64,000 bases of DNA from Streptomyces sp. Alt3 (GCF_030719215.1 NZ_CP120983.1:6324001-6388000); one strand, 5' to 3'; shown: positions 33,693 through 45,545, numbered from the stretch's first letter. Notes: generated by a model not told the origin, from the sequence alone. Translations and numbers: made by a program.

Positions 33693-35221
33693 GGCCGGCG
33701 CCAGCTCCGTCCGTCGCGTGCGAGCATGTCGTCCGCCTCGGCCGGACCCCAGGTGCCGGCCGCGTACCGGGCGGGCTTGCCGTGCTTGTCCCAGTACTCC
33801 TCGATCGGGTCGAGGATGTTCCAGGAGAGCTCGACCTCCTGGTGGCGCGGGAAGAGGTTGGCGTCGCCGAGCAGTACATCGAGGATGAGCCGCTCGTACG
33901 CCTCGGGGCTGGACTCCGTGAAGGACTCGCCGTAGGCGAAGTCCATCGTGACGTCCCGCACCTCCATGGACGTGCCGGGGACCTTGGAGCCGAACCTGAC
34001 GGTGACCCCCTCGTCCGGCTGCACCCGGATGACCAGGGCGTTCCCGCCCAGCTCCTCCGTCGCGCCTGACTCGAACGGCAGGTACGGGGCCCGCTTGAAG
34101 ACGACCGCGATCTCCGTGACCCGGCGGCCGAGCCGCTTTCCGGTACGCAGGTAGAACGGCACCCCGGCCCAGCGGCGGTTGTTGATCGTCAGCTTGATCG
34201 CGGCGAAGGTGTCCGTCTTCGACTTGGGGTCGATGCCGTCCTCCTCGAGGTAGCCGGGCACCTCCTGACCGCCCTGCCACGCGTGCGTGTACTGCCCGCG
34301 CACCGTGTGGCTGCCGAGGTCCTCGGGCAGCTCCACGGCCGTGAGCACCTTCAGCTTCTCCGCCACCAGGGCCTTCGGGTGGAAGGAGCCGGGCTCCTCC
34401 ATCGCCGTCAGCGCCAGCAGCTGGAGCAGGTGGTTCTGGATGACGTCACGGGCGGCGCCGATGCCGTCGTAGTAACCGGCCCGGCCGCCGATGCCGATGT
34501 CCTCGGCCATCGTGATCTGGACGTGGTCGACGTACGACCTGTTCCAGATCGGCTCCCACATGGTGTTGGCGAAACGGAGGGCCAGGATGTTCTGGACCGT
34601 CTCCTTGCCGAGGTAGTGGTCGATGCGGAAGACCTCGTTCGGCGGGAACACGTCGTGCACGAGCTGGTTCAGCTCCTGCGCGCTCCCCAGGTCGTGCCCG
34701 AACGGCTTCTCGATGACGGCCCGTCGCCAGCTGCCTTCCTTCTGGTCGGCCAGCCCGTGCTTCTTGAGCTGCTGGACGACCTTGGGGAAGAACTTCGGCG
34801 GCACGGAGAGGTAGAAGGCGAAGTTGCCGCCCGTGCCCTGCGCCTTGTCGAGTTCCTCGATCGTGGACCTGAGGGTCTCGAACGCGTCGTCGTCGTCGAA
34901 GGTGCCCTGGACGAAGCGCATCCCCTGGCTGAGCTGCTGCCAGACCTCTTCGCGGAACGGGGTGCGGGAATGCTCTTTCACGGCGTCGTGGACGACCTGG
35001 GCGAAGTCCTCGTCCTCCCAGTCGCGGCGCGCGAAGCCGATGAGCGAGAAGCCCGGCGGCAGCAGGCCGCGATTGGCCAGGTCGTAGACAGCGGGCATCA
35101 GCTTTTTACGGGACAAATCGCCCGTGACGCCAAAGATCACCAGGCCCGACGGCCCCGCGATGCGCGGGAGCCGTCGGTCCTGTGCGTCACGGAGCGGGTT
35201 GGCTCCGGGAACACCAGACAA
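33689..35221 (-). CDS. zwf: Glucose-6-phosphate 1-dehydrogenase
   Basis: The 510-residue entry enzyme of the oxidative pentose-phosphate pathway, producing NADPH. GVTGDLSRKKLMP is the nucleotide-binding turn, IDHYLGKETVQN carries the substrate-binding Lys and His, and the length is normal. The start is taken as TTG at 35221, five bases after the tal stop, with GGAGGG nine bases upstream; no ATG or GTG gives a full N-terminus. It overlaps opcA by four bases. Confidence 0.95.
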   Translation of the reverse strand: MSGVPGANPLRDAQDRRLPRIAGPSGLVIFGVTGDLSRKKLMPAVYDLANRGLLPPGFSLIGFARRDWEDEDFAQVVHDAVKEHSRTPFREEVWQQLSQGMRFVQGTFDDDDAFETLRSTIEELDKAQGTGGNFAFYLSVPPKFFPKVVQQLKKHGLADQKEGSWRRAVIEKPFGHDLGSAQELNQLVHDVFPPNEVFRIDHYLGKETVQNILALRFANTMWEPIWNRSYVDHVQITMAEDIGIGGRAGYYDGIGAARDVIQNHLLQLLALTAMEEPGSFHPKALVAEKLKVLTAVELPEDLGSHTVRGQYTHAWQGGQEVPGYLEEDGIDPKSKTDTFAAIKLTINNRRWAGVPFYLRTGKRLGRRVTEIAVVFKRAPYLPFESGATEELGGNALVIRVQPDEGVTVRFGSKVPGTSMEVRDVTMDFAYGESFTESSPEAYERLILDVLLGDANLFPRHQEVELSWNILDPIEEYWDKHGKPARYAAGTWGPAEADDMLARDGRSWRRP

Positions 35222-35226
35222 GGTGG

Positions 35227-36345
35227 TCAGCCCTCCGAAGGAGCGAGGCGCTTGAGCTCGGCCTCGGTCGAGTTGAGCAGGTCGATCCAGGCGGCCTCGA
35301 ACTTGTCGACGCCCTCGTCCTCCAGCAGCTGGACGACGTCGTCGTAGCTGACCCCGAGCTTCTTGATCGCGTCGAGGTCGGCACGCGCCTGGTCGTAACG
35401 GCCGGCAACGGTGTTGCCGGTGATCTCCCCATGGTCGGCCACGGCGTCCAGCGTCGCCTCCGGCATGGTGTTGACCGTGTTCGGCGCGACCAGGTCGTCG
35501 ACGTACAGGGTGTCCTTGAGGGACGGGTCCTTCACGCCGGTGGAGGCCCACAGCGGGCGCTGCTTGTTGGCCTGCGCCTTGTCCAGGGCGGCCCAGCGGT
35601 CGCTCGAGAAGACCTCCTCGTACGCCTCGTAGGCCAGACGGGCGTTGGCGAGGGCGGACTTGCCCTTCGCGGCCTTCGCCTCGTCGCCGCCGACCGCGTC
35701 GAGGCGCTTGTCGATCTCGGTGTCCACGCGGGACACGAAGAAGGACGCCACGGAGTGGATCTTGGAGAGGTCCAGGCCCGCGGCCTTCGCCTTCTCCAGG
35801 CCCGCCAGGTAGGCGTCCATGACCTCGCGGTAACGCTCCAGCGAGAAGATCAGCGTGACGTTGACGCTGATTCCCTTGCCGATGACCTCGGTGATCGCCG
35901 GCAGGCCGGCCTTGGTCGCCGGGATCTTGATGAGCGTGTTCGGCCGGTCCACCAGCCACGCCAGCTGCTTGGCCTCGGCCACCGTCGCCAGGGTGTTGTG
36001 GGCCAGGCGCGGGTCGACCTCGATGGAGACCCGGCCGTCCTGTCCGCCGGTGGCGTCGAAGACGGGGCGCAGGATGTCGGCGGCGTCACGGACGTCCGCC
36101 GTCGTGATCATGCGGATGGCTTCCTCGACGGTGACCTTCCGGGCGGCGAGGTCCGTGAGCTGCTGGTCGTAGCCGTCGCCCTGCGAGATCGCCTTCTGGA
36201 AGATCGAGGGGTTGGTCGTGACACCCACGACGTGGCTCTGGTCGATCAGCTCGGCCAGGTTGCCGGACGTGATCCGCTTACGCGACAGGTCGTCCAGCCA
36301 GATCGCCACGCCCTCGTCGGAGAGGCGCTTGAGTGCGTCTGTCAT
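35227..36345 (-). CDS. tal: Transaldolase
   Basis: A 372-residue transaldolase of the long actinobacterial type. [11 protein letters not shown], the Schiff-base lysine in [32 protein letters not shown] and [15 protein letters not shown] are in order. ATG 36345 follows GGAG by eleven bases; the frame extends upstream only into antisense noise. It lies between tkt (34 bases upstream) and zwf. Confidence 0.96.
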   Translation of the reverse strand: MTDALKRLSDEGVAIWLDDLSRKRITSGNLAELIDQSHVVGVTTNPSIFQKAISQGDGYDQQLTDLAARKVTVEEAIRMITTADVRDAADILRPVFDATGGQDGRVSIEVDPRLAHNTLATVAEAKQLAWLVDRPNTLIKIPATKAGLPAITEVIGKGISVNVTLIFSLERYREVMDAYLAGLEKAKAAGLDLSKIHSVASFFVSRVDTEIDKRLDAVGGDEAKAAKGKSALANARLAYEAYEEVFSSDRWAALDKAQANKQRPLWASTGVKDPSLKDTLYVDDLVAPNTVNTMPEATLDAVADHGEITGNTVAGRYDQARADLDAIKKLGVSYDDVVQLLEDEGVDKFEAAWIDLLNSTEAELKRLAPSEG

Positions 36346-36379
36346 GAGAATTGCATCTCCTACTAGTCGTATGACCGGG

Positions 36380-38467
36380 TCAGCGCGCGGCGGCGGCGAT
36401 AGATTCCCGGGCGGCCTCCGCCACGTGCGCGGCGGTGAAGCCGAACTCGCGGAAGAGCACCTTGGCGTCCGCCGACGCACCGAAGTGCTCCAGCGAGACG
36501 ATCCGGCCGGCGTCGCCCACGTACCGGTACCAGGTGAGACCGATGCCCGCCTCGACGGCGACCCGGGCCTTGACGGACGGCGGCAGCACGCTGTCCTTGT
36601 ACGCCTGGTCCTGCTCCTCGAACCACTCGACACACGGCATCGAGACCACACGGGTCGGCACACCGGCCGCCTGGAGCTCGTCACGCGCCTCGACTGCCAG
36701 CTGGACCTCGGAACCCGTGGCGATCAGAACGGCCTGGGCCTCGCCGCCGTCGGCGTCGAAGAGCACGTAGCCGCCCTTGGCGGCGTTCTCGTTCGCCGCG
36801 TAGGTGGGCAGGCCCTGGCGGGACAGCGCCAGACCGTGCGGGGCGCTCTTCCCGAAGTCCTTCTTGCCGCGCTTGAGGATCTCGCGCCAGGCGATGGTCG
36901 TCTCGTTGGCGTCCGCCGGGCGGACGACGTTGAGACCCGGGATCGCCCGCAGCGAGGCCAGGTGCTCGACCGGCTGGTGCGTCGGGCCGTCCTCGCCGAG
37001 GCCCACGGAGTCGTGCGTCCACACGTACGTCACCGGGAGGTGCATCAGCGCGGACAGGCGGACGGCGTTGCGCATGTAGTCGGAGAACACCAGGAAGGTG
37101 CCGCCGTAGATGCGGGTGTTGCCGTGCAGCGCGATGCCGTTCATGGCCGCGGCCATGGAGTGCTCGCGGATGCCGAAGTGGATCGTCCGGCCGTACGGGT
37201 CGGCCTCGGGCAGCGGGTTGCCGGCCGGGAGGAACGACGACGTCTTGTCGATCGTGGTGTTGTTCGAGCCCGCGAGGTCGGCGGAGCCGCCCCACAGCTC
37301 GGGGATGACACCGCCGAGCGCCTGGAGGACCTTGCCGGACGCGGCACGCGTGGCGACACCGTGGCCGGCCTCGAAGACGGGGAGCTCGTCCTCCCAGCCC
37401 GCGGGCAGCTCGCCCGCGGCGATGCGGTCGAAGTCGGCCGCGCGCTCCGGGTTGGCGGTGCGCCAGGCGGCGAAGCCCTTCTCCCACTCGGCCTTGGCCT
37501 CGCGGCCGCGGTCCAGCGCCTCACGGGTGTGGGAGATGACCTCGTCGGAGACCTCGAAGGTCTTCTCCGGGTCGAAGCCGAGAACCCGCTTGGTGGCGGC
37601 GATCTCGTCGTCGCCGAGCGCCGAGCCGTGCGCGGCCTCGGTGTTCTGGGCGTTCGGGGCGGGCCAGGCGATGATCGAGCGGGCCGCGATGAACGACGGG
37701 CGCTCGGTCTCGGCCTTCGCGGCCAGCAGCGCGCGGTGGAGGCCCTCGGGGTCGAGGTCGCCGCTGGGCAGCTGGTCGACGCGCTGGACGTGCCAGCCGT
37801 AGGACTCGTAACGCTTCAGGGTGTCCTCGGAGACCGCGGTCTCCGTGTCGCCCTCGATCGAGATGTGGTTGTCGTCCCACAGCAGCACCAGGTTGCCGAG
37901 CTTCTGGTGGCCGGCCAGCGAGGACGCCTCGGCCGAGATGCCCTCCTGGAGGCAGCCGTCACCGGCGATGACCCAGATGGTGTGGTCGAACGGGGAGGTG
38001 CCCGCGGCGGCCTGCGGGTCGAAGAGACCGCGCTCGTAGCGGGAGGCCATCGCCATGCCCACGGCGTTGGCGACGCCCTGGCCCAGCGGGCCGGTCGTCG
38101 TCTCGACACCGGTGGTGTGGCCGTACTCCGGGTGGCCCGGCGTCCTGGAACCCCAGGTGCGGAACGCCTTGAGGTCGTCCAGCTCCAGGCCGTACCCGGC
38201 CAGGTAGAGCTGGATGTACAGCGTCAGGCTGGAGTGGCCCGCGGACAGTACGAAACGGTCGCGTCCGGTCCAGTCCGCGTCCGCCGGGTCGTGACGCATC
38301 ACCTTCTGGAAGAGGGTGTACGCGGCAGGAGCGAGGCTCATCGCCGTACCCGGGTGGCCGTTTCCGACTTTCTGTACGGCGTCCGCGGCCAGGACGCGGA
38401 CGGTGTCCACGGCCCGCTGGTCCAATTCGGTCCACTGGAGGTCTGTGGTGGTCGGCTTGGTGCTCAC
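36380..38467 (-). CDS. tkt: Transketolase
   Basis: A 695-residue thiamine-diphosphate enzyme of the non-oxidative pentose-phosphate pathway. The substrate-binding [13 protein letters not shown], the thiamine motif [32 protein letters not shown] (split over residues about 156-187), the [20 protein letters not shown] loop and [11 protein letters not shown] are present. It starts with GTG at 38467 and is the first gene of the leftward pentose-phosphate operon. Confidence 0.97.
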   Translation of the reverse strand: MSTKPTTTDLQWTELDQRAVDTVRVLAADAVQKVGNGHPGTAMSLAPAAYTLFQKVMRHDPADADWTGRDRFVLSAGHSSLTLYIQLYLAGYGLELDDLKAFRTWGSRTPGHPEYGHTTGVETTTGPLGQGVANAVGMAMASRYERGLFDPQAAAGTSPFDHTIWVIAGDGCLQEGISAEASSLAGHQKLGNLVLLWDDNHISIEGDTETAVSEDTLKRYESYGWHVQRVDQLPSGDLDPEGLHRALLAAKAETERPSFIAARSIIAWPAPNAQNTEAAHGSALGDDEIAATKRVLGFDPEKTFEVSDEVISHTREALDRGREAKAEWEKGFAAWRTANPERAADFDRIAAGELPAGWEDELPVFEAGHGVATRAASGKVLQALGGVIPELWGGSADLAGSNNTTIDKTSSFLPAGNPLPEADPYGRTIHFGIREHSMAAAMNGIALHGNTRIYGGTFLVFSDYMRNAVRLSALMHLPVTYVWTHDSVGLGEDGPTHQPVEHLASLRAIPGLNVVRPADANETTIAWREILKRGKKDFGKSAPHGLALSRQGLPTYAANENAAKGGYVLFDADGGEAQAVLIATGSEVQLAVEARDELQAAGVPTRVVSMPCVEWFEEQDQAYKDSVLPPSVKARVAVEAGIGLTWYRYVGDAGRIVSLEHFGASADAKVLFREFGFTAAHVAEAARESIAAAAR

Positions 38468-38759
38468 CCTGAGTCAGGGCTCCTCTCCACTGTTCGTAAA
38501 CCGGTGACTGGTTACCGCACCGGGCATTGTCGAGCCTACCCCCGTCGCAAGGCCGCACTTCTGCCCTTTCCACAGTGCGGGCGACCTGCGGAGTTCGCCT
38601 CCCGTATGAGCGCCGCCGTTCACTTCTGCGCCACCCCAACACGACCCCACCCCCGCGAAGGGCGGCGTGTACCCAACGTCTACAGTGGTCTGGTTCGCGC
38701 AAGTCTTTACCGGGCCTTCCCGCCCGGAGCTTGCTGGGATTTCTCTGTCAGGGGTGTGC
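38468..38759. other. Divergent promoter region tkt / ctaB
   Basis: The 292 bases between the two divergent genes must hold both promoters. On the ctaB side a good -10 box TACAGT lies at 38681-38686, without a clear -35. On the tkt side GGGTAGGCTCG gives a possible -10. No reading frame here has coding bias. No repeats or strong hairpins were seen. Confidence 0.45.
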
Positions 38760-39707
38760 GTGACGGCCGTCGAGTCCCGACCCGCAGGGGTCGCCTTGAC
38801 TCCGAGCCCAGTGGGCCAGCGCCCGTTCGGGGCCCGCATCAAGGCATTCGTGGCTCTTACCAAGCCGCGCATCATCGAGCTGCTGCTGATCACCACCGTT
38901 CCGGTGATGTTCCTCGCCGCTCAGGGCGTGCCCGATCTTTGGCTCGTAGTGACCACCACCATCGGCGGATATCTCTCCGCGGGCGGTGCCAATGCGCTCA
39001 ACATGTATATCGACCGTGACATCGACGCGCTGATGGACCGTACGTCTCAGCGCCCGCTGGTCACCGGCATGGTGAGCCCCCGTGAGTGCCTCGCCTTCGG
39101 AATCGCCCTCGCGGTGATTTCCACGGCGTGGTTCGGACTGTTCGTCAACTGGCTCTCCGCTGCACTCGCACTCGGCGCACTTCTGTTCTACGTCGTCATC
39201 TACACGATGCTGCTGAAGCGCCGTACCTCCCAGAACATCGTCTGGGGTGGAATCGCCGGCTGTATGCCGGTGCTCATCGGCTGGTCCGCGGTGACGAATT
39301 CGATGAGCTGGGCCGCGGTCATTCTTTTCGCGGTGATCTTCTTCTGGACGCCGCCGCACTACTGGCCGCTGTCGATGAAGGTCAAGGACGACTACGCCCG
39401 CGTCGGCGTCCCGATGCTCCCGGTCGTGGCCTCCAACCAGGTGGTCGCCCGCCAGATCGTCATCTACAGCTGGGTGATGGTCGGCGTCTCGCTCCTGCTG
39501 ACCCCGCTGGGCTACACCGGATGGTTCTACACCCTGGTGGCCGTACTGACCGGCGGCTTCTGGCTCTGGGAGGCCCACGGCCTGCAGAACCGGGCCAAGT
39601 CCGGCGTCACCGGCACCAAGCTCAAGGAGATGCGGCTGTTCCACTGGTCCATCACCTATGTCTCGCTCCTCTTCGTCGCCGTCGCGGTGGACCCCTTCCT
39701 GAGGTAG
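38760..39707 (+). CDS. ctaB: Protoheme IX farnesyltransferase (heme O synthase)
   Basis: A 315-residue integral membrane prenyltransferase with about eight or nine helices that makes heme O for cytochrome oxidase. The Mg-binding [20 protein letters not shown] and [13 protein letters not shown] motifs are clear. GTG 38760 ([11 protein letters not shown]) is preferred, with AGGGG upstream; a GTG two codons earlier is possible. Its partner ctaA is 0.6 kb downstream on the other strand. Confidence 0.95.
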   Translation: MTAVESRPAGVALTPSPVGQRPFGARIKAFVALTKPRIIELLLITTVPVMFLAAQGVPDLWLVVTTTIGGYLSAGGANALNMYIDRDIDALMDRTSQRPLVTGMVSPRECLAFGIALAVISTAWFGLFVNWLSAALALGALLFYVVIYTMLLKRRTSQNIVWGGIAGCMPVLIGWSAVTNSMSWAAVILFAVIFFWTPPHYWPLSMKVKDDYARVGVPMLPVVASNQVVARQIVIYSWVMVGVSLLLTPLGYTGWFYTLVAVLTGGFWLWEAHGLQNRAKSGVTGTKLKEMRLFHWSITYVSLLFVAVAVDPFLR

Positions 39708-39730
39708 TCCCGCACGCGCAGAGGCTCCGC

Positions 39731-39774
39731 CGACGGGCGGGGGACGTGGCCGACGCCACGCCCCCCGCCCGTCG
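39731..39774 (+). terminator. Terminator after ctaB
   Basis: The arms 39731-39744 and 39761-39774 pair over 14 bp, and an inner CGTGGC/GCCACG helix continues the hairpin to a four-base loop. Confidence 0.9.
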
Positions 39775-39807
39775 CCAGTCGATCTACCCGTCGGTAGCAT
39801 CCTGACC

Positions 39808-40173
39808 ATGGCAGAGACGGCAGAGCCTCAGACCCAGCAGACGGACGACAAGCACGCGGCCCGCGCCGAGCGCAGGGCTGCGAAGCTCGCCAAGCAGATC
39901 AACGCCTTCGCCAAGGCGCACGGCGGTGCCGAGGGGCAGCTCGCCCACCTCGGGCGGATGGGCACCCGCATCGTGCTTGTCGGTGAGGACGGAGGCTGGG
40001 GCGATCTCGTCGCACCCTCCTACGCGGTGGCCGAGAACGCCACGAGCAAGGCCGGCATCACGGTCCACGAGGACTTCGACGGCGAGTTCGCGGCCAAGGT
40101 CCGCACGGGCCCGTACGAGTGGTCCCGGATGGCGGGCATCCAGGTCGGCGGCCCCTCCGACGACAAGGGCTGA
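39808..40173 (+). CDS. Conserved hypothetical protein
   Basis: A 121-residue soluble protein without a recognised domain. It has a charged, helical N-terminus (TQQTDDKHAARAERRAAKLA region) and a compact remainder with RMGTRIVLVGEDGGWGDLVAPSYAVAE. There is no signal peptide or membrane segment. It resembles small proteins that accompany ctaB/ctaA in other Streptomyces, but that linkage is from memory. It is bounded on both sides by strong terminators, so it is a single-gene unit. Confidence 0.75.
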   Translation: MAETAEPQTQQTDDKHAARAERRAAKLAKQINAFAKAHGGAEGQLAHLGRMGTRIVLVGEDGGWGDLVAPSYAVAENATSKAGITVHEDFDGEFAAKVRTGPYEWSRMAGIQVGGPSDDKG

Positions 40174-40211
40174 CGCGCCCGGGCGTCTCCCGCCCGGCGC
40201 AGGTACGACGA

Positions 40212-40260
40212 AGAGCCGCTGTCACCCCGGGCCCCTCAGGGGCGGGGTGACAGCGGCTCT
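40212..40260. terminator. Bidirectional terminator before ctaA
   Basis: A perfect 17-bp stem, 40212-40228 with 40244-40260, with an inner GCCCC/GGGGC helix, lies between two convergent genes. Confidence 0.92.
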
Positions 40261-40280
40261 CGTGTGTCCGTGCGGTGCCG

Positions 40281-41252
40281 TCAGACTGCTGCCGCGTGCT
40301 CCGGCTGCTGCCCGCTCGCCGGAGCGGGGATGCCGGCGTCGCCCACCGGGCGCTCGCGCAGCGACAGGAGCAGCCGCAGGACCGCGATCCACATCAGGGA
40401 GGAGCCGAGCATGTGGATCCCGACCAGGATCTCGGGTACGTCGCTGAAGTACTGCACATAGCCGATGGCGCCCTGTGCCAGCAGCACCAGCAGCAGGTCA
40501 CGGGCGCGGGCCCGGGTGTCGGCGGGGGCGTCCACGACGCGCAGGGCGAAGAACATCGCGATGGCCAGGGCGCAGACGACCCAGGCGGCGATGGCGTGGA
40601 TGTGCGCGGCGGCGCTCCAGTCCCACGGCATGCGCGGTACGTCGCTGCTGTCGCCGGCGTGCTTGCCCGAGCCGGTCACCGTGGTGCCGAGCACCATCAG
40701 CAGGACCGTGGCGGCGACGACGGCCCAGGACAGCTGCCGCACCGGGCGCGGGGCGCGGGGGCGCGGTGTGCCGTCGCCCTCACCGATCCGCACCCAGGTG
40801 ACCACGGTCACCGTGAGGAGGCAGTTGGCGAGCAGGAAGTGCCCGGCCACCGACCAGGGGTTGAGTCCGGCCCAGACGGTGATCCCGCCGATGACGGCGT
40901 TGCCCATCACCAGCCAGAACTGCGACCAGGCCAGGCGGGTGAGACCGCGCCTGCGGGGCTTCAGGGAGCGCGCCGCGATGATCGCCCAGCCGACCGCGGC
41001 CGACAGGACGTAGGTCAGCATCCGGTTGCCGAACTCGATGGCGCCGTGCAGACCCTGCTCGGGGGTGGCGAAGAGGCTGTCGTCGGTGCACTTGGGCCAC
41101 GTGTCGCAGCCCAGGCCCGATCCGGTCAGGCGGACCGCACCGCCCGTGACGATGATGAAGACGCTCATCACCACCGCGGCGAGCGCCGCTCGCTTGGCCG
41201 TCTTCGCCGACGGTGTCCAGCGCTTGGCGATGTAGGAGATGGGGGTTTCCAC
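40281..41252 (-). CDS. ctaA: Heme A synthase
   Basis: A polytopic membrane protein (about eight helices) oxidising heme O to heme A. The first-half signatures GGAVRLTGSGLGCDTWPKC, with its cysteine pair, and EFGNRMLTY, and the second-half TGSGKHAGDSS and QLSAAAHIHA-like histidines mark the CtaA/COX15 family. GTG 41252 (VETPISYIAKRW) is preferred because TACGAT, a good -10 box, ends seven bases upstream, suggesting a leaderless message. In-frame ATG 41282 and GTG 41303 are alternatives. Confidence 0.92.
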   Translation of the reverse strand: METPISYIAKRWTPSAKTAKRAALAAVVMSVFIIVTGGAVRLTGSGLGCDTWPKCTDDSLFATPEQGLHGAIEFGNRMLTYVLSAAVGWAIIAARSLKPRRRGLTRLAWSQFWLVMGNAVIGGITVWAGLNPWSVAGHFLLANCLLTVTVVTWVRIGEGDGTPRPRAPRPVRQLSWAVVAATVLLMVLGTTVTGSGKHAGDSSDVPRMPWDWSAAAHIHAIAAWVVCALAIAMFFALRVVDAPADTRARARDLLLVLLAQGAIGYVQYFSDVPEILVGIHMLGSSLMWIAVLRLLLSLRERPVGDAGIPAPASGQQPEHAAAV

Positions 41253-41363
41253 GCGCCCTATCGTAGGGAACGGCTTGTGCATGTTTTCACGAGGGGTGGG
41301 CATTCCCGGGTGAGCCCGGACAATGCCCCGGGGCGCCGCTCAGGGAGCCGCCCCGGGCCAGGC

Positions 41364-42127
41364 TCACTCCCAGCGGAAGAAACGCGCCGCCGCGCCCAGT
41401 CCCAGCACGGACCAGACGGCCAGGACCGCCGCGTCGCCCCACGGCATCGCGGCGCCGTGCTGAAGCACGTCCCTGAGCCCGTCGGAGAGAGCCGAGATCG
41501 GCAGCAGGCCCAGGACCGACTGTGCGGCGTCCGGGAACCTGTCCAGCGGCACGACGACCCCGCCGCCGACCAGCAGCAGCAGGAAGACCAGGTTGGCGGC
41601 GGCCAGCGTCGCCTCGGCCTTCAGTGTCCCCGCCATCAGCAGTCCGAGCCCGGAGAACGCCACGGTGCCCAGTACCAGCAGCAGCAGGACGGAGAACGGG
41701 TTCCCCTCCGGGGACCAGCCGAGCGCGAAGGCGATCACCGTCAGCAGGACGACCTGCAGCACCTCCGTGACCAGTACCGAGAGCGTCTTGGCCGCCATCA
41801 GGCCCCAGCGGGGCAGGGGCGAGGCGCCCAGCCGCTTGAGGACGCCGTAGCGCCGTTCGAAACCGGTCGCGATGGCCTGGCCGGTGAAGGCCGTGGACAT
41901 CACCGCGAGCGCCAGGACGCCCGGTGTCAGGAAGTCGACCGTCTCACCCGCTCCCGTGTCGACGATGTCGACCGCGCTGAACAGGACGAGCAGCAGCGTC
42001 GGGATGACCACGGTGAGCAGCAGCTGCTCACCGTTGCGCAGGAGCATCCGCGTCTCCAGCACGGTCTGTGCCGCGATCATGCGGGGAAGCGGGGCGGCGC
42101 CGGGGCGCGGGGTGTACGTACCGGCGC

Positions 42128-42131
<4 letters not shown>
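41364..42131 (-). CDS. ABC-2 type transporter permease
   Basis: A 255-residue membrane protein with six hydrophobic helices of the ABC-2 permease family (ETRMLLRNGEQLLLTVVIPTLLL, then GFERRYGVLKRLGASPLPRWGL). It pairs with the ATPase encoded just upstream; the two overlap by four bases (ATGA). Such two-gene units are usually exporters of drugs or lipids; the substrate is unknown. It is next to ctaA and the suf operon, as also seen in other Streptomyces. Confidence 0.9.
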
Positions 42132-43054
<923 letters not shown>

Positions 43055-43223
43055 GGCGGGCAAGTCTAGGCTGGCCCGGAAGGGGTCCGGCGCGCCGGGT
43101 TCCCTCCTGTGTCCGGACGTGTCCGGAGCGTTCTCCCGGGGCCCGGGACCTGCCCGCCCCGGGGCGGGCCGAGGGGGCGCCCACCTGCGAAGGACTGTCG
43201 AGATCAGCTGTTTCCGCAGGTCA

Positions 43224-43241
43224 ACTTAGGTCTGCCTAAGT
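43224..43241. promoter_or_regulatory. 18-bp palindrome upstream of sufR, iron-box-like
   Basis: ACTTAGG-TCTG-CCTAAGT is a perfect 7-4-7 inverted repeat located 70 bases before the sufR start. TTAGGT and the CCTAA arm resemble half-sites of the DtxR/IdeR/DmdR iron box, but the spacing differs from the 19-bp consensus. It is a good candidate operator for a second regulator of the suf operon or of the divergent ABC genes. Confidence 0.55.
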
Positions 43242-43297
43242 GATGAAGCGCACCGCGCCCGGTTCGGAGGCGGGTTGTCAGGCCCGAAGGAATTACG

Positions 43298-43311
43298 CAA
43301 CAATGGCGTTG
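43298..43311. promoter_or_regulatory. SufR operator (CAAC-N6-GTTG)
   Basis: CAAC-AATGGC-GTTG overlaps the sufR start codon by one base. From memory, CAAC-N6-GTTG is the motif bound by the [4Fe-4S] SufR repressor in S. avermitilis in front of its suf operon. The match here is exact, and the placement fits autorepression. Confidence 0.75.
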
Positions 43312-44060
43312 TGAAATACGTTGGCGAGGCTCCTCAGGAGGAACTCGCGACCGGTGAGCGCTCGACGCGCAACAGGGTCGCGCGCTCCATCCTGGACCAC
43401 GGCCCGTCCACCGCCGCCGATCTGGCGAAGCGGGTCGGCCTGACCCAGGCGGCCGTGCGTCGTCACCTCGACGCCCTCGTCTCGGACGATGTGGTCGAGG
43501 CCCGCGAGCAGCGGGTGTACGGGGCTCGGACCCGCGGCCGTCCGGCCAAGGTCTTCGCGCTCACCGACTGCGGCCGGGACGCGTTCGACCAGTCCTACGA
43601 CAAGCTCGCCGCCGACGCGCTCCGCTGGATCGCCGACACCGCCGGGGACGAGGCGCTCGTCGCCTTCGCCCGCGCCAGGATGGCCTCCCAGTCCGAGACG
43701 TACCGGGCCGTGATCGAGGCCGCGGACCCCGAGGCCCGCACCCAGGCCCTGGCCAAGGCCTTGTCGGCCGACGGGTACGCTGCTACGGCGCGTAGCGCGC
43801 CGGGTCCCCAGCAGGGCGAGCAGTTGTGCCAGCACCACTGCCCGGTCGCGCACGTAGCCGAGCAGTTCCCGCAGCTGTGCGAGGCGGAGACGGAGTTCTT
43901 CTCCAGTCTGCTCGGGACCCATGTGCAGCGTCTCGCCACCCTCGCCCACGGCGACGGTGTGTGCACGACGTTCGTTCCGCGCGGCAGCCCCACGGCACCA
44001 CAGACTTCACAGACCACTCATTCAGCATCTGCAAGTACGGCCGGGAGGAACCCCGCATGA
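43311..44060 (+). CDS. sufR: SufR-type iron-sulfur transcriptional regulator
   Basis: A 249-residue regulator: winged helix-turn-helix ([38 protein letters not shown], split over residues about 20-57) with the wing [12 protein letters not shown], then a C-terminal half with three clustered cysteines (CQHHCPVAH...QLCEAE) that fit the Fe-S ligands of SufR. It should repress the operon when its cluster is present. The GTG at 43311 is chosen because the operator and poor coding bias lie just upstream. Its stop overlaps sufB (ATGA). The last 30 residues are Ser/Thr-rich. Confidence 0.92.
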   Translation: MKYVGEAPQEELATGERSTRNRVARSILDHGPSTAADLAKRVGLTQAAVRRHLDALVSDDVVEAREQRVYGARTRGRPAKVFALTDCGRDAFDQSYDKLAADALRWIADTAGDEALVAFARARMASQSETYRAVIEAADPEARTQALAKALSADGYAATARSAPGPQQGEQLCQHHCPVAHVAEQFPQLCEAETEFFSSLLGTHVQRLATLAHGDGVCTTFVPRGSPTAPQTSQTTHSASASTAGRNPA

Positions 44061-45478
44061 CGCTCCCTACGGAGACTGCCCACCCTGAGCTCGATGGCCT
44101 GGGCACGTACGAATTCGGCTGGGCCGACTCCGACGCGGCAGGCGCGGCGGCGAAGCGCGGCCTGTCCGAAGCTGTCGTCCGCGACATCTCGGAGAAGAAG
44201 AACGAGCCGGAGTGGATGCTCAAGCTCCGGCTCAAGGGCCTGAAGCTGTTCGGCAAGAAGCCCATGCCGAACTGGGGCTCGGACCTGTCGGGGATCGACT
44301 TCGACAACATCAAGTACTTCGTCCGGTCCACGGAGAAGCAGGCGGAGTCCTGGGAGGACCTGCCCGAGGACATCAAGAACACGTACGACAAGCTCGGCAT
44401 CCCCGAGGCGGAGAAGCAGCGCCTCGTCGCCGGTGTCGCCGCGCAGTACGAGTCCGAGGTGGTCTACCACCAGATCAACGAGGAGCTCGAGGCGCAGGGT
44501 GTCATCTTCATGGACACCGACACCGCGCTCAAGGAGCACCCGGAGCTCTTCAAGGAGTACTTCGGCACCGTCATCCCCGTCGGTGACAACAAGTTCGCCT
44601 CGCTGAACTCCGCCGTGTGGTCCGGCGGCTCCTTCATCTACGTGCCGAAGGGCGTGCACGTCGAGATCCCGCTCCAGGCCTACTTCCGGATCAACACGGA
44701 GAACATGGGCCAGTTCGAGCGGACGCTGATCATCGTCGACGAGGACGCCTACGTCCACTACGTCGAGGGCTGCACCGCGCCGATCTACTCCTCGGACTCG
44801 CTGCACTCCGCGGTCGTCGAGATCATCGTGAAGAAGGGCGGCCGCTGCCGCTACACGACCATCCAGAACTGGTCGAACAACGTCTACAACCTGGTCACCA
44901 AGCGCGCCGTGGCGTACGAGGGCGCGACCATGGAGTGGGTCGACGGCAACATCGGCTCCAAGGTCACCATGAAGTACCCGGCCGTCTACCTGATGGGCGA
45001 GCACGCCAAGGGCGAGACCCTGTCCATCGCCTTCGCGGGCGAGGGCCAGCACCAGGACGCCGGCGCCAAGATGGTCCACATGGCACCGAACACCTCCTCC
45101 AACATCGTCTCCAAGTCGGTGGCGCGAGGCGGTGGCCGCACCTCCTACCGCGGTCTCATCGAGATCGGGGAGGGTGCGCCGGGCGCCAAGTCCAACGTGC
45201 TGTGCGACGCGCTGCTCGTGGACACCATCTCCCGCTCCGACACCTACCCCTACGTGGACGTCCGTGAGGACGACGTGTCGATGGGTCACGAGGCGACCGT
45301 CTCCAAGGTCTCCGAGGACCAGCTCTTCTACCTGATGAGCCGCGGCATGACGGAGTTCGAGGCCATGGCGATGATCGTGCGCGGCTTCGTCGAGCCGATC
45401 GCCAAGGAGCTGCCGATGGAGTACGCCCTCGAGCTCAACCGGCTGATCGAGCTGCAGATGGAGGGTTCGGTCGGCTAG
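44057..45478 (+). CDS. sufB: Fe-S cluster assembly protein SufB
   Basis: A 473-residue scaffold subunit of the SufBCD complex where clusters are built. [45 protein letters not shown] and [20 protein letters not shown] are conserved blocks; the key cysteine in [11 protein letters not shown] and the active-site Arg/Glu region are intact, and no intein interrupts it. It overlaps the sufR stop by four bases and is followed by sufD after 67 bases. Confidence 0.97.
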   Translation: MTLPTETAHPELDGLGTYEFGWADSDAAGAAAKRGLSEAVVRDISEKKNEPEWMLKLRLKGLKLFGKKPMPNWGSDLSGIDFDNIKYFVRSTEKQAESWEDLPEDIKNTYDKLGIPEAEKQRLVAGVAAQYESEVVYHQINEELEAQGVIFMDTDTALKEHPELFKEYFGTVIPVGDNKFASLNSAVWSGGSFIYVPKGVHVEIPLQAYFRINTENMGQFERTLIIVDEDAYVHYVEGCTAPIYSSDSLHSAVVEIIVKKGGRCRYTTIQNWSNNVYNLVTKRAVAYEGATMEWVDGNIGSKVTMKYPAVYLMGEHAKGETLSIAFAGEGQHQDAGAKMVHMAPNTSSNIVSKSVARGGGRTSYRGLIEIGEGAPGAKSNVLCDALLVDTISRSDTYPYVDVREDDVSMGHEATVSKVSEDQLFYLMSRGMTEFEAMAMIVRGFVEPIAKELPMEYALELNRLIELQMEGSVG

Positions 45479-45545
45479 TACGGCCCCGCCGTCCGCCGAT
45501 CGTCCCCGAGAGTTCTTGACTGAGAAAGCGAGCACTACGACAGCC

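Noticed and set aside
36212-39019. A 935-codon frame antisense to tal and tkt
   Set aside because: No domain is recognisable, and both tal and tkt are complete on the other strand.
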